DNA from: JBDROU01 sp043809745 [NCBI: bacterium]
GTDB taxonomy: Bacteria; Elusimicrobiota; JBDRMW01
Direction: 5' to 3'
Assembly: GCA_043809745.1 (NCBI GenBank)
Contig: JBDROU010000081.1
Location: 115,019 to 179,018 of the forward strand
Length of the DNA: 64,000 nt
In this document: positions 52,820-61,374 of the stretch, piece by piece
Position numbering within the stretch: position 1 is the stretch's first letter
How the letters are laid out: each line of letters begins with the position of its first letter
The notes under the pieces: generated by a model
Seen by the model: only the letters and a program-made list of their open reading frames with translations
Database searches by the model: none
What the model was told of the DNA's origin: nothing
Position numbers and translations under genes: made by a program

Positions 52820-53755
52820 ATGCAATACGATGATATTAAGGAAAAATGGTCAGGTGCGGTTAATGAAGTGACTTTATCGGACAAAATTAAGATCGGCGGA
52901 GAAACCGCATTTTCATATAATCTATTCGAAGGCCGGTTCCCGAATATACCTGTTGTGGCGATGGAGATCAACGACATATATCCAGGCTCATGGCCCGAAT
53001 TTTTGAGAAAATCCATAGGCGAGAATATCCTGAAGGATCCTGCTTTATGGGCTGAGAAATGCGTGAATGATTTCGATGCGGATCTGATATTTTTTGATAT
53101 GCCGGGCACCCACCAGGACAAAGAGAATATTTCTTCAAAAAAAGCTTCGGAAAACCTGAATGCCGTTCTGGACTCGGTAAAATCGCCGGTTGCAGTAAGG
53201 CCTGATGGCAATAACGAGAAAGTAAACGAGATTTTCTCCGCATGCTGCGAACAGGCGCACAGGCAGATAATAATCGGATCAGCAAAGGAAGATAACTACA
53301 GGACTATAACCGCATCTGCCATGGCAGGCAATCATTTCATAATTACCGAAGCTCCTATAGACGTAAACATATCAAAGCAGACAAACATACTGGTATCGCA
53401 GTTGAACTTTCCCGTAGAACGCATAATCATGGATCCTTATACAGGAGGGTTGGGATACGGGTTGGAATATACATATTCAGTCATGGAAAGAATCAGGCTC
53501 CAAACCTTTAACGATGATAAGATGATGTCGCCTCCGCTGATATGCTGTATCGGCCAGGATGTCTGGAAGGCAAAGGAGATAAAGCTCGAAGCAGATAATC
53601 TGGGCAATAACCTTGAAAGAGGCATAAACTGGGAAGTAACTTCAGCAATAAGCTTAATACTGGCGGGTGCCAATATCGTTGTTGTCCGGCACCCTGAATC
53701 AGTAAAGAAAATAAAAGAATTCATCAAATCATTATTTAATCAAGGAGAAATTTGA
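52820..53755 (+). CDS. acsD: Corrinoid iron-sulfur protein small subunit
   Basis: AcsD is the TIM-barrel partner of AcsC in the corrinoid iron-sulfur protein that delivers the methyl group to AcsB. The 311-residue sequence shows FEGRFPNIPVVAMEI, IFFDMPG, RTITASAMAGNHFIITEAPID (in part) and DPYTGGLGYGLEY, typical of the delta/small subunit. CAGGAG precedes ATG 52820. It follows acsB by 18 nt and acsC begins 1 nt after its stop. Confidence 0.92.
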   Translation: MQYDDIKEKWSGAVNEVTLSDKIKIGGETAFSYNLFEGRFPNIPVVAMEINDIYPGSWPEFLRKSIGENILKDPALWAEKCVNDFDADLIFFDMPGTHQDKENISSKKASENLNAVLDSVKSPVAVRPDGNNEKVNEIFSACCEQAHRQIIIGSAKEDNYRTITASAMAGNHFIITEAPIDVNISKQTNILVSQLNFPVERIIMDPYTGGLGYGLEYTYSVMERIRLQTFNDDKMMSPPLICCIGQDVWKAKEIKLEADNLGNNLERGINWEVTSAISLILAGANIVVVRHPESVKKIKEFIKSLFNQGEI

Positions 53756-53756
53756 G

Positions 53757-55079
53757 ATGGCATTAACCGGTCTTCAAATATTTAAGCTTCTGCCCAATAA
53801 AAATTGCAATGAATGCGGGGTACCGACCTGCCTGGCTTTCGCAATGAAGCTTGCAGCCAAAACCGCTGAACCTGAATTATGTCCGTATATAGCTGAAGAA
53901 GCTCTAGGTGTTCTGGGAGCTTCACAGACACCTCCTATAAAGAAGGTCAGCTTCAAACTGGCCGGCAATTCTCTTGATATAGGCGCCGAAACAGTTCTTT
54001 ACCGGCACGAAAAAAGTTTTCTGAACAAGCCGCTTGTAGCTCTGGAAATACGTGATGACCTCCCAGAAGATAAATTTACGAAGAAATTAAAAGAGATACA
54101 ATCCTATACATTCAACCGTGTTGGCGAGGATCTCTTCCCCGAAGGCATATCGCTTTTGTATACTTCAAATAACGAAGATAATTATATCAAGAAATATAAA
54201 ACGCTGATCGGATTGGACAGAATCATAATCCTCTCCGGCATTAATCAGGGGTTACTGAAAAAAATAATAGACGCCGGCGATACATCAAATACAGTGTTAA
54301 ACAGCTGCAATAATTCAAATCTGGAGGAATTCATACCCGTAATTTCAGGCAGGGACATAAAAATTGTTCTTGAGGCAGAAGAACCCAAACAGTTATTCGA
54401 CCTTGTCCAGAAGGCAGAAAGCAAGAATATAAAGAATCTTATACTGAAACTTAATTCAAAATCTACAGCAGATTTATTGCAAAACAATGTTACCTTAAGA
54501 CGCCTTGCCCTGAAAAAGAATTTCAAACCTGCGGGATACCCGATTCTTTGCGAAAGCGGAAATAAATTGTTCGATGCCGTTACGGGAATCTGCAAATATT
54601 CTTCAATTATAATACTGAGAGATTACGACGGTTCTTCGCTTTTCCCGCTTATGACTCTGAGGCAGAACATTTATACGGATCCGCAGAAACCGCTTCAGAT
54701 ACAGCCCGGCATTTACAAGGTCGGAGAACCAGCGCATGATTCACCTTTAATAGTAACCACCAATTTCTCGCTGACATATTTCATGGTTTCCGGCGAAGTT
54801 GAAAATTCTCCGCACAGCGCATGGCTTTTGATAACTGATTCGGAGGGCATGTCGGTGCTTACCGCATGGTCTGCCAACAAATTCTCAGCTGAACTTATCG
54901 CCAGATCGGTCAGAGATTCTAAAATAGAAAATCAGATAAAACACAGGAAAATAATAATCCCGGGTTATGTGGCAGTACTTCAGGGCGATCTGGAAGAGGG
55001 TTTGCCAGGCTGGGAAGTCATGGTAGGACCGCAGGAGGCAATAGATATACCCCAGTACTTAAAAGAGATTTGGAAGTAA
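53757..55079 (+). CDS. acsC: Corrinoid iron-sulfur protein large subunit
   Basis: AcsC carries the corrinoid and a 4Fe-4S cluster. The 440 residues begin with the cluster domain (PNKNCNECGVPTCLAFAMKL, then ELCPY), then a TIM barrel and a C-terminal corrinoid-binding domain (about 320-440) with TNFSLTYFMVSGEVE and GYVAVLQGDLEE. All four cluster cysteines are present. Start ATG 53757 has AAGGAG about 12 nt upstream. Confidence 0.93.
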   Translation: MALTGLQIFKLLPNKNCNECGVPTCLAFAMKLAAKTAEPELCPYIAEEALGVLGASQTPPIKKVSFKLAGNSLDIGAETVLYRHEKSFLNKPLVALEIRDDLPEDKFTKKLKEIQSYTFNRVGEDLFPEGISLLYTSNNEDNYIKKYKTLIGLDRIIILSGINQGLLKKIIDAGDTSNTVLNSCNNSNLEEFIPVISGRDIKIVLEAEEPKQLFDLVQKAESKNIKNLILKLNSKSTADLLQNNVTLRRLALKKNFKPAGYPILCESGNKLFDAVTGICKYSSIIILRDYDGSSLFPLMTLRQNIYTDPQKPLQIQPGIYKVGEPAHDSPLIVTTNFSLTYFMVSGEVENSPHSAWLLITDSEGMSVLTAWSANKFSAELIARSVRDSKIENQIKHRKIIIPGYVAVLQGDLEEGLPGWEVMVGPQEAIDIPQYLKEIWK

Positions 55080-55082
55080 CAA

Positions 55083-56834
55083 GTGAAAAAAATAAAACTC
55101 CTTGCAGGTGATTATCAAAAAACCATTTCTGTAGTAGAAAACTCAAATTTACTGACCGTCATACAGCAAAGCGGCCTCTTTATCGATGCCCCGTGCGGCG
55201 GCAGCGGCGCATGTAAAAAATGCACCGTGTTCATAAACGGCAAACCCTGCTTAGCATGCAGGACTGTAATTAAAAATGACTTAATCGTTTCAATCCCTGT
55301 TTACTCGAATAAAGAACTTGAAAGCAAAAAAGAAAAACTCGATAAGCATTTCAAAGGCATCCATATAGAACCTGCAGTCAAAACGGTTGAGCTGGATATA
55401 GATCCTCGTTCAAGAGAGTTTTATCAGTCGGATCTTGAATATTTAAGAAAAATCGCAAAATTGAATATATCCGTCCAGCCCGATGCTGAATTGATTTCAA
55501 AAATATCAGCCTGCATGCATAAAAAAGGCAGGTGCACGCTGTATTTATGGAAGTCAAATAACATATATGAATTAGTAGATATACTGGACAGGTCAGGGGT
55601 TAGAAATCTTGGATTAGCAATAGATCTGGGCACCACCACCGTTTCGCTTGCAGTTACAGACTGCAAAAGTGGCGGGATCATAGATTCTCTTACATTCTAC
55701 AACCCTCAGATAATTTATGGAGCTGACATCATACACCGGATTGTTTTTGCACAAAAAGGCAATGGTGCCGTACTGCTGAAAAACAAAGTCATCGATGAGA
55801 TAAACAGAGGTGTTACGGACTTATGCCTGAAGAATAATCTCCAGCCGGAGGAAATAAAGTCAGCGGTTATCTCAGGAAACACCACAATGATCCATCTGTT
55901 GCTTGGACTGCCGACAAAATTCATCAGAGAAGAGCCTTTCTCCCCAGCAGCAAAAGAGATACCGCCTTTCAATTCCTCATCATTATTAGACACTATCAAA
56001 CGCGGCAAAATATTCATAATCCCATGCGTTGCCAATTATCTTGGAGGCGATCTGGTCTCAGGCATAAACCTGAGCGGACTGCATAAAAAAAGCGGCATCA
56101 ATATTCTTCTCGATATAGGAACCAACGGGGAAATTATAATTGGGAACAGGGACTGGCTGGTAGGATGTGCATGCTCCGCAGGGCCGGCATTTGAAGGTAT
56201 GGGCATTAACTGCGGCATGAGGTATATGGAAGGTGCTGTAACGGGGGTAAAATACTATAAAGGCAGGTTCGAATATTCTATTGCCGGAAACTCGGAACCC
56301 CGCGGAATAAGCGGAACGGGGGCAATCAGCCTGCTAAAGCATTTAAGGGAAGAGAATTATATAGACAAGCGTGGAAAGTTCACGGGTAAGGTCACAGCCA
56401 AAATAGGCAGCAGAAAAGCTTTTATATTATTTGATAGTCAGTCAATCTATGTAGACGAAACGGACATAGACAACCTCTTAAGAGCCAAAGCCGCAATTTA
56501 CTCAGGAATGAGCCTCATAATGAAGAAACTGGAAATTCCCTTTTCTAAAATCAACAATCTCTACATAGCAGGCGGCATAGGCAATTCCTTGAGCATAGAA
56601 GACGCCCTTGATATAGGCCTCCTCCCGCCCGTAGATAGAAAAAAAGTAAAATTCATAGGAAACTCATCCCTAAAAGGAGCGATAAAATATCTGCTGTCAG
56701 AAAAAGCCAGAAAAGACACCGCAAAAATCACAAAAAAAACCACCTACATAGATCTAAGCAACGAACCCCAGTACATAAACGAATACACAGCAGCCCTATT
56801 CATCCCACACACAAATTTTGGGGTCAGCCCCTGA
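55083..56834 (+). CDS. RACo-type reductive activator of the corrinoid protein
   Basis: RACo uses ATP to drive one-electron reduction of inactive Co(II) corrinoid protein. The 583-residue product starts with a 2Fe-2S ferredoxin domain (CGGSGACKKC, then CLAC), a linker, and an ASKHA-type ATPase with AIDLGTTTVSLAV, SGNTTMIH, DIGTNGEI and AGGIGNSLSIE. This matches the DUF4445/RACo family. The start is GTG 55083, 3 nt after acsC. The last residues overlap a short repeat (TTTTGGGG...CCCCTGACATT) that recurs at 56894. Confidence 0.88.
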   Translation: MKKIKLLAGDYQKTISVVENSNLLTVIQQSGLFIDAPCGGSGACKKCTVFINGKPCLACRTVIKNDLIVSIPVYSNKELESKKEKLDKHFKGIHIEPAVKTVELDIDPRSREFYQSDLEYLRKIAKLNISVQPDAELISKISACMHKKGRCTLYLWKSNNIYELVDILDRSGVRNLGLAIDLGTTTVSLAVTDCKSGGIIDSLTFYNPQIIYGADIIHRIVFAQKGNGAVLLKNKVIDEINRGVTDLCLKNNLQPEEIKSAVISGNTTMIHLLLGLPTKFIREEPFSPAAKEIPPFNSSSLLDTIKRGKIFIIPCVANYLGGDLVSGINLSGLHKKSGINILLDIGTNGEIIIGNRDWLVGCACSAGPAFEGMGINCGMRYMEGAVTGVKYYKGRFEYSIAGNSEPRGISGTGAISLLKHLREENYIDKRGKFTGKVTAKIGSRKAFILFDSQSIYVDETDIDNLLRAKAAIYSGMSLIMKKLEIPFSKINNLYIAGGIGNSLSIEDALDIGLLPPVDRKKVKFIGNSSLKGAIKYLLSEKARKDTAKITKKTTYIDLSNEPQYINEYTAALFIPHTNFGVSP

Positions 56835-56862
56835 CATTATTACATTTCACCTATAAGGTTAG

Positions 56863-56899
56863 AAATAAAGTGCCATTCGTGCCTGTCACTTTATTTTTT
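56863..56899 (+). terminator. Hairpin terminator of the acs operon, REP-like
   Basis: AAATAAAGTG (56863-56872) is perfectly inverted at 56887-56896 and followed by TTT. It lies 28 nt after the RACo stop. Its loop contains GTGCC...GCCTGTC, as in the REP-like repeats elsewhere in the window, so it may be a repeat that now serves as terminator. Confidence 0.7.
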
Positions 56900-57017
56900 G
56901 GGGGAGGTATCCCCTGACATTTCTGGCAGACTGAATCAAAATTTTTACCTACCAGCAATTCCGACGGAAAAATACCCCACTTTTTGAGAGCCCTCCTTTT
57001 TTAATCTGTAACTTTTC

Positions 57018-57061
57018 TTTACAAGAAATTTACATTAAAACTATTGATTAATTAGTATAAT
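57018..57061 (+). promoter_or_regulatory. Direct-repeat activator site and -10 box of the prepilin operon
   Basis: TTTACAAGAAATTTACA (57018-57034) is a perfect TTTACA-N5-TTTACA repeat. TATAAT lies 21 bp later (57056-57061). The leader to ATG 57141 is about 72 nt. Confidence 0.65.
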
Positions 57062-57140
57062 GGGTTATACTTATAATGGGGAATACAGTTTTCCTTAGCT
57101 TAATTTGTGGCTATTTATATAGACAGGGAGTCTGAAATAG

Positions 57141-58802
57141 ATGATCTATAACAACAGAAAAGGTTTTAGTTTAGTCGAATTAATGGTTGCAATAGCGGTG
57201 TGCTCTATTGTTCTAGCAGCGATTTGTGTCGGAATGCGCCAATCAGCGGTCTCGACAGTTAAAGCAAAAGAGCACATAGCAGGTGGTCGTATAATTAATT
57301 CCATTTTTATACAGCTTAAAAATATTAATTTTTATTCAATATATGATTTCGATTCAAATATGCCGAAGTTTGGGCATGCAGGGGATTCGTATAACGGGCT
57401 TAATGAACCTTATCCTTATCTCGGAGTTCTTGAGTATATAAGAAATAATGTTATCAATGCTGGATTCGATCGGTTTACTGTTGAGGTAGTATACAAAAGG
57501 CGAGATAATAGCGCAGGCATAAAAAAGCTTGTTCAGTTTACTGATAATGATAGTGATGGGATAGATGATGAAGATGCAGATATAAGATATCATGACCAGA
57601 ACAATGATGGTGATTACTGGGATATGTATCTGAATGGTGGCATTATGTTTTCTGAACTGCCGGATACACATGTTAAAGATGTTAGAGTGTTGCTATTCAA
57701 ACAAGGCAAGGTTGTATTTGAAGAAAGCCAGTTGATTACCATGGAAGGTCTGAAAGGCAAATCAAACATAGAAAATCCAACTCATCTTATGCTTGTTGTA
57801 TATGAGCCTACGGACGATTCCTACCTGTATAATCTTGATAATGGACGTGAGAGCGCTTATAATCTTTCCATTGATAAGCCATATCCAGATTATATTTCCA
57901 GCTTCAGAGCGGATTCAGGGCATTATTTAACAATCAGTGGTAAAACTGCACCGAATGCAAATGTGTATTTTTATGTTAATGAAGAAGCATTATTTACCGG
58001 CATGTGTACGGCTGATAGCATCGCGGGGATGTTTGAGGCTGCTTTTTCTGCTTTCAATGATAGGTTGATAGAAGGAATGAATACTATCAAGGTTAAAGCT
58101 GTGAAGAATGCATTTACATCACCACTCCAGATTATCTATGTTATTTATGATTTGAACCCGCCAATTATTGGAGAAAATTCGCCGCTGGATTTAAGCGAAG
58201 TAAAAACTCTCTATCCACGGGTGGGTGCTCTTATCAATGATGTAGGCATTTCAACTACCAATGTTTCTGGTATATGCCTAGATGTATTAGCTTTGAAGGT
58301 TAATGGCAATATAGTAAAACATTTCTATGATCAAGACTTACAGGAAATATTTTGGATAAGTGATTCTAATAAATTTGTGGAACTTAATAATGGCGAAAGT
58401 TATTCCATAGAACTTCAAATCGGTGACTATGCTAAGTATAAAGCGATTGGGAATTGGGAGTTTAATACCAATATTGACGAAGCCGACGCGACCCCGCCAA
58501 TAATTACTGATAAAGAGCCTACCGGAATAGTGGGTGATCCATTCCCTACGATAAAAGCCAGAATATATGACGACGAAAGTGGAATAAATGCGAATTCAAT
58601 AGTTCTTCAGGTTAATGGACTGCTATGTGTAAACCAAGATAATATCATTTATCATTATAACAACACAACCCAAATGTTCTCATATAAATCTCAAAACATG
58701 CTGTCCAGCGGTACTTCATGCACGGTACAACTTAAGTGCAAAAATAATTCAAATGATCCTGAGACTGCAGAAGCAACATGGACATTTACAGTACAATATT
58801 AG
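57141..58802 (+). CDS. Large prepilin-like protein (PilW/PilJ-type)
   Basis: The 553-residue protein begins with a class III signal and pilin helix (GFSLVELMVAIAVCSIVLAA), cleavable by PilD before Phe9. An Asp-rich stretch (DNDSDGIDDEDADIRYHDQ, then NNDGDYWD) looks like tandem calcium-binding loops. Two or three Ig-like domains follow (starting about 250, 340 and 450), the last with PPIITDKEPTGIVGDPFPTI. Pilins are usually under 250 residues, so this is a long minor pilin or pseudopilin, possibly a tip adhesin. It is followed 8 nt later by a second prepilin. Confidence 0.8.
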   Translation: MIYNNRKGFSLVELMVAIAVCSIVLAAICVGMRQSAVSTVKAKEHIAGGRIINSIFIQLKNINFYSIYDFDSNMPKFGHAGDSYNGLNEPYPYLGVLEYIRNNVINAGFDRFTVEVVYKRRDNSAGIKKLVQFTDNDSDGIDDEDADIRYHDQNNDGDYWDMYLNGGIMFSELPDTHVKDVRVLLFKQGKVVFEESQLITMEGLKGKSNIENPTHLMLVVYEPTDDSYLYNLDNGRESAYNLSIDKPYPDYISSFRADSGHYLTISGKTAPNANVYFYVNEEALFTGMCTADSIAGMFEAAFSAFNDRLIEGMNTIKVKAVKNAFTSPLQIIYVIYDLNPPIIGENSPLDLSEVKTLYPRVGALINDVGISTTNVSGICLDVLALKVNGNIVKHFYDQDLQEIFWISDSNKFVELNNGESYSIELQIGDYAKYKAIGNWEFNTNIDEADATPPIITDKEPTGIVGDPFPTIKARIYDDESGINANSIVLQVNGLLCVNQDNIIYHYNNTTQMFSYKSQNMLSSGTSCTVQLKCKNNSNDPETAEATWTFTVQY

Positions 58803-58810
58803 AGGATAGA

Positions 58811-59677
58811 ATGAACAGAATGAATATAAACAAGAATTTGTCTCTTGCTTTTAGATCTGGTTTTGGATTTATTGAGCTGGTTCTGGCTATTACTATCTTG
58901 TCAATAGTGAGTATCCCCATCTTTTACTTTTTAAATAAAAGCATGAAGGACATTGTAATATTAAAAAAATCGTCAAACGCACAAGAAGAATTCAGGAGAA
59001 TTACTTCGGAAATCCGAAGAAATTTATTAAAGGGAAACGAGCCGGTGCTAATAACTGATGACAGGATTACTTTTATATGTGATATAGTCGAAAACCCTTC
59101 ATATAATATAAATGGGGATTTTGACGGTGATGGAATAATAAATATTAAAGATGCAGATGATGATTCCGATATAGAACAATTTTTGATTGCACTGCCGGCT
59201 GATAAATGGAAAAGGGGATATGATTTGAGTGATGATGATGATAATAATAATAATAAAATTGATGTTGTTGTTTCAATTTATAAAGATGGTTTGAAACTGA
59301 TTAAAGCTTCTTCTTACGATAAGGCATATTGGAGTGGGGATGTAATCGTTATCCCTGAGTATGATGAAATAGTGACTATTTCTGATAACATAAATGCTTT
59401 TAATGTTGAATGTTTCGGTTCTAAAAATGAGATACTGGGTAATGCAATTGACTTGAACAACGACGGTTTGATAACTGAATATGAGATAGACTGGGCTCAG
59501 CCGCCACAAGGGTATGGAGATAGAACCGGAAGTATTGATACGAAAATAGAACTGAAGTATGTTGTTATATTAAAATTTGCTCTTGGGATAGATATGAATC
59601 ATGATGGAAAAAGTAATTTTAGAGCAAATACAGAGGTATTCCCGCAACTGTTTGTTTTAAAAAGAGAATTATTATAA
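58811..59677 (+). CDS. Prepilin-like protein with Asp-rich loops
   Basis: ATG 58811 is chosen for AGAGGA 4 nt upstream; ATG 58778 lies inside the preceding gene. The 288 residues have the prepilin helix SGFGFIELVLAITILSIVSI (Glu at position 5 after the cleavage site) and a globular part. Two acidic motifs, DFDGDGIINIKDADDDSD and SDDDDNNNNKID, are possible calcium sites like those in the previous protein. It probably forms a minor-pilin set with its neighbours. Confidence 0.8.
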   Translation: MNRMNINKNLSLAFRSGFGFIELVLAITILSIVSIPIFYFLNKSMKDIVILKKSSNAQEEFRRITSEIRRNLLKGNEPVLITDDRITFICDIVENPSYNINGDFDGDGIINIKDADDDSDIEQFLIALPADKWKRGYDLSDDDDNNNNKIDVVVSIYKDGLKLIKASSYDKAYWSGDVIVIPEYDEIVTISDNINAFNVECFGSKNEILGNAIDLNNDGLITEYEIDWAQPPQGYGDRTGSIDTKIELKYVVILKFALGIDMNHDGKSNFRANTEVFPQLFVLKRELL

Positions 59678-59698
59678 AAATATGTTAAGATTTTTAAT

Positions 59699-60994
59699 AT
59701 GAAACAGAATAATATATTATTTCAAGGAAACAGAGGTGTGGCGATATTAATTATAATGATAACGCTCTTTCTATTGATACCTACAATGCTTTTTGTGCTC
59801 AATATAGTACGCCAGAACAATATTATAGCGGCAAAAGATCGCCAGCTAAATACTACTAATAATCTGGCTAATAATATGATTATCGATATTATGGGGCTGC
59901 TGGCCCAGTCACAATATGACTACCATTACGATCCCAGTTCATTAAACTGGGATGACCTGTCATATAAATGGGGATTTTCTTCTATGAATGTAATCCCTGA
60001 TTTAGTAAACCATACTTTGTTTATTGAAGCAAAAGGCAGGTACGGCAAAGCGAAAGACCATGCTTTATTTGAGAAAACATTATATGCGGTTGTGCAATTT
60101 GATTCTCCTTGGACAAAGTTTGCTAGCATGTTTCCTAACGGCATAACTACTAATATACCTAGTATTATTTATGATGGGCCGCTTTACAGCAAAGGTGATG
60201 CTATTTTCACGGGAACTAATTTATTGTTTACTATAGGACCAGTTATAGTTGATGGTAATTTTTTTGGCAGACCTTCTCTTACTGTAGACTGCGATCTTTA
60301 CTGTTCCGGCAATTTAGCTGGGGGTTTCAAATGTAATGGCACTATATATAATTTTGCACCTGTTGTGGAAATACCGGAAATAGATGATACTTTTTATGAT
60401 ATGTATTCGAATTTAGAATTATTTAATGGAGGATATGATATAGTTTTTAGTGTAGATCCTGTCAGTGGAGATGGAAGATTCAGTGTTAACGGAGGTTCTT
60501 TTGTTACTATACCATCTAGTGGATATATTATTTATGGTAAAAAATCCACTATAACTGTGACAGGGACAGTTCATGGAAGAGTAACCATTGTTGCTACAAA
60601 AGCTGGTACTGCAGCAAGAGGGTTTATTCACGTATTAGGCGATCTGGTTTATGCGAATGGTACATTGAATGCTTCATATGATGATTCAATAGCTCTCATA
60701 GCTGAAAATAAACTTTATATGTATAAAATAGTTGCAAATAATACTGTATGCGGTATTTTAATAAGTCAAACAACTGACGGAATCATTCTACAACCCCCAT
60801 CCCATCCTTCATCTTATCCATTCGCTAATACATGTGGAACACACATCATAAGTGGAACCCGAAATGAAATAATAAAAAATGGGCTTGACACCACTAAAGT
60901 AACTTGTACAGATGCATTTGATGAAAATCTTATCAAGTATCCCCCGCCGGGTTTGCCGGAAAAACCTAGATTGGTCACATGGGATTTCAAATAA
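59699..60994 (+). CDS. PilX-like secretion/pilus assembly protein
   Basis: The 431-residue product begins QGNRGVAILIIMITLFLLIP, a PilX-type N-terminal helix without the glutamate of true pilins. It continues as a long beta-rich domain (about 130-400) with turns such as GPLYSKGDAIFTGTNLLF and HVLGDLVYANGTLNA. Such proteins cap type II/IV pilus assemblies. The ribosome site is weak. It ends 14 nt before a hairpin repeat and a RAYT remnant. Confidence 0.68.
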   Translation: MKQNNILFQGNRGVAILIIMITLFLLIPTMLFVLNIVRQNNIIAAKDRQLNTTNNLANNMIIDIMGLLAQSQYDYHYDPSSLNWDDLSYKWGFSSMNVIPDLVNHTLFIEAKGRYGKAKDHALFEKTLYAVVQFDSPWTKFASMFPNGITTNIPSIIYDGPLYSKGDAIFTGTNLLFTIGPVIVDGNFFGRPSLTVDCDLYCSGNLAGGFKCNGTIYNFAPVVEIPEIDDTFYDMYSNLELFNGGYDIVFSVDPVSGDGRFSVNGGSFVTIPSSGYIIYGKKSTITVTGTVHGRVTIVATKAGTAARGFIHVLGDLVYANGTLNASYDDSIALIAENKLYMYKIVANNTVCGILISQTTDGIILQPPSHPSSYPFANTCGTHIISGTRNEIIKNGLDTTKVTCTDAFDENLIKYPPPGLPEKPRLVTWDFK

Positions 60995-61008
60995 CCTAGA
61001 GCTAAATT

Positions 61009-61038
61009 CCTAAAAAAAGTGCCGGCCATTTTTTTAGG
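61009..61038. repeat. REP-like hairpin, possible terminator
   Basis: CCTAAAAAAA (61009-61018) is inverted perfectly at 61029-61038 around loop GTGCCGGCCA. It sits between the PilX-like gene and a RAYT remnant, as expected for the REP end of such an element. Confidence 0.65.
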
Positions 61039-61051
61039 GAAGGGGACGTTG

Positions 61052-61178
61052 TTAGATAATACGATATTCATTTTCATAAGCTATTTTTCTTCCTAGGCAT
61101 ATTGCCGAACTTATTGAAGATTTAGCTACCCCAAAATACTTTGAAAGTTCTGCGCCTGTAATTACTAATTTCTCGTGA
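61052..61178 (-). pseudogene. RAYT transposase C-terminal remnant, copy D
   Basis: Minus-strand HEKLVITGAELSKYFGVAKS and SISSAICLGRKIAYENEYRI end at TAA 61052. This is the DnaA-like tail of the same transposase family found at 42517. The N-terminal three quarters are missing. Confidence 0.72.
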
Positions 61179-61278
61179 CCAAAATATGTCCGACTCATAT
61201 TCAACACTTCTTTCCAGACACCCGCACTCCTTAGCAATCCTACACCTGCATCCTACACCTGCAAGTTAACAAAAAAGT

Positions 61279-61321
61279 TTTACAAAATCTTTACACAAAT
61301 TTAATCTTAAATTTGCATAAT
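61279..61321 (+). promoter_or_regulatory. Direct-repeat activator site and -10 box for gene 61375
   Basis: TTTACAAAATCTTTACA (61279-61295) is a perfect TTTACA-N5-TTTACA repeat, followed after 20 bp by CATAAT (61316-61321). The leader to ATG 61375 is about 47 nt. Confidence 0.6.
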
Positions 61322-61374
61322 GTAGTCAACTTGAAATTGGCTTACTGCATTAATGATTAAACAGGTTTCTTAAA

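Noticed and set aside
47135-53285. Many long minus-strand open frames across the CODH/ACS operon
   Set aside because: They lie opposite well-identified genes, have low-complexity Ser/Pro/His-rich products and no ribosome sites. They follow from the higher G+C of that block.
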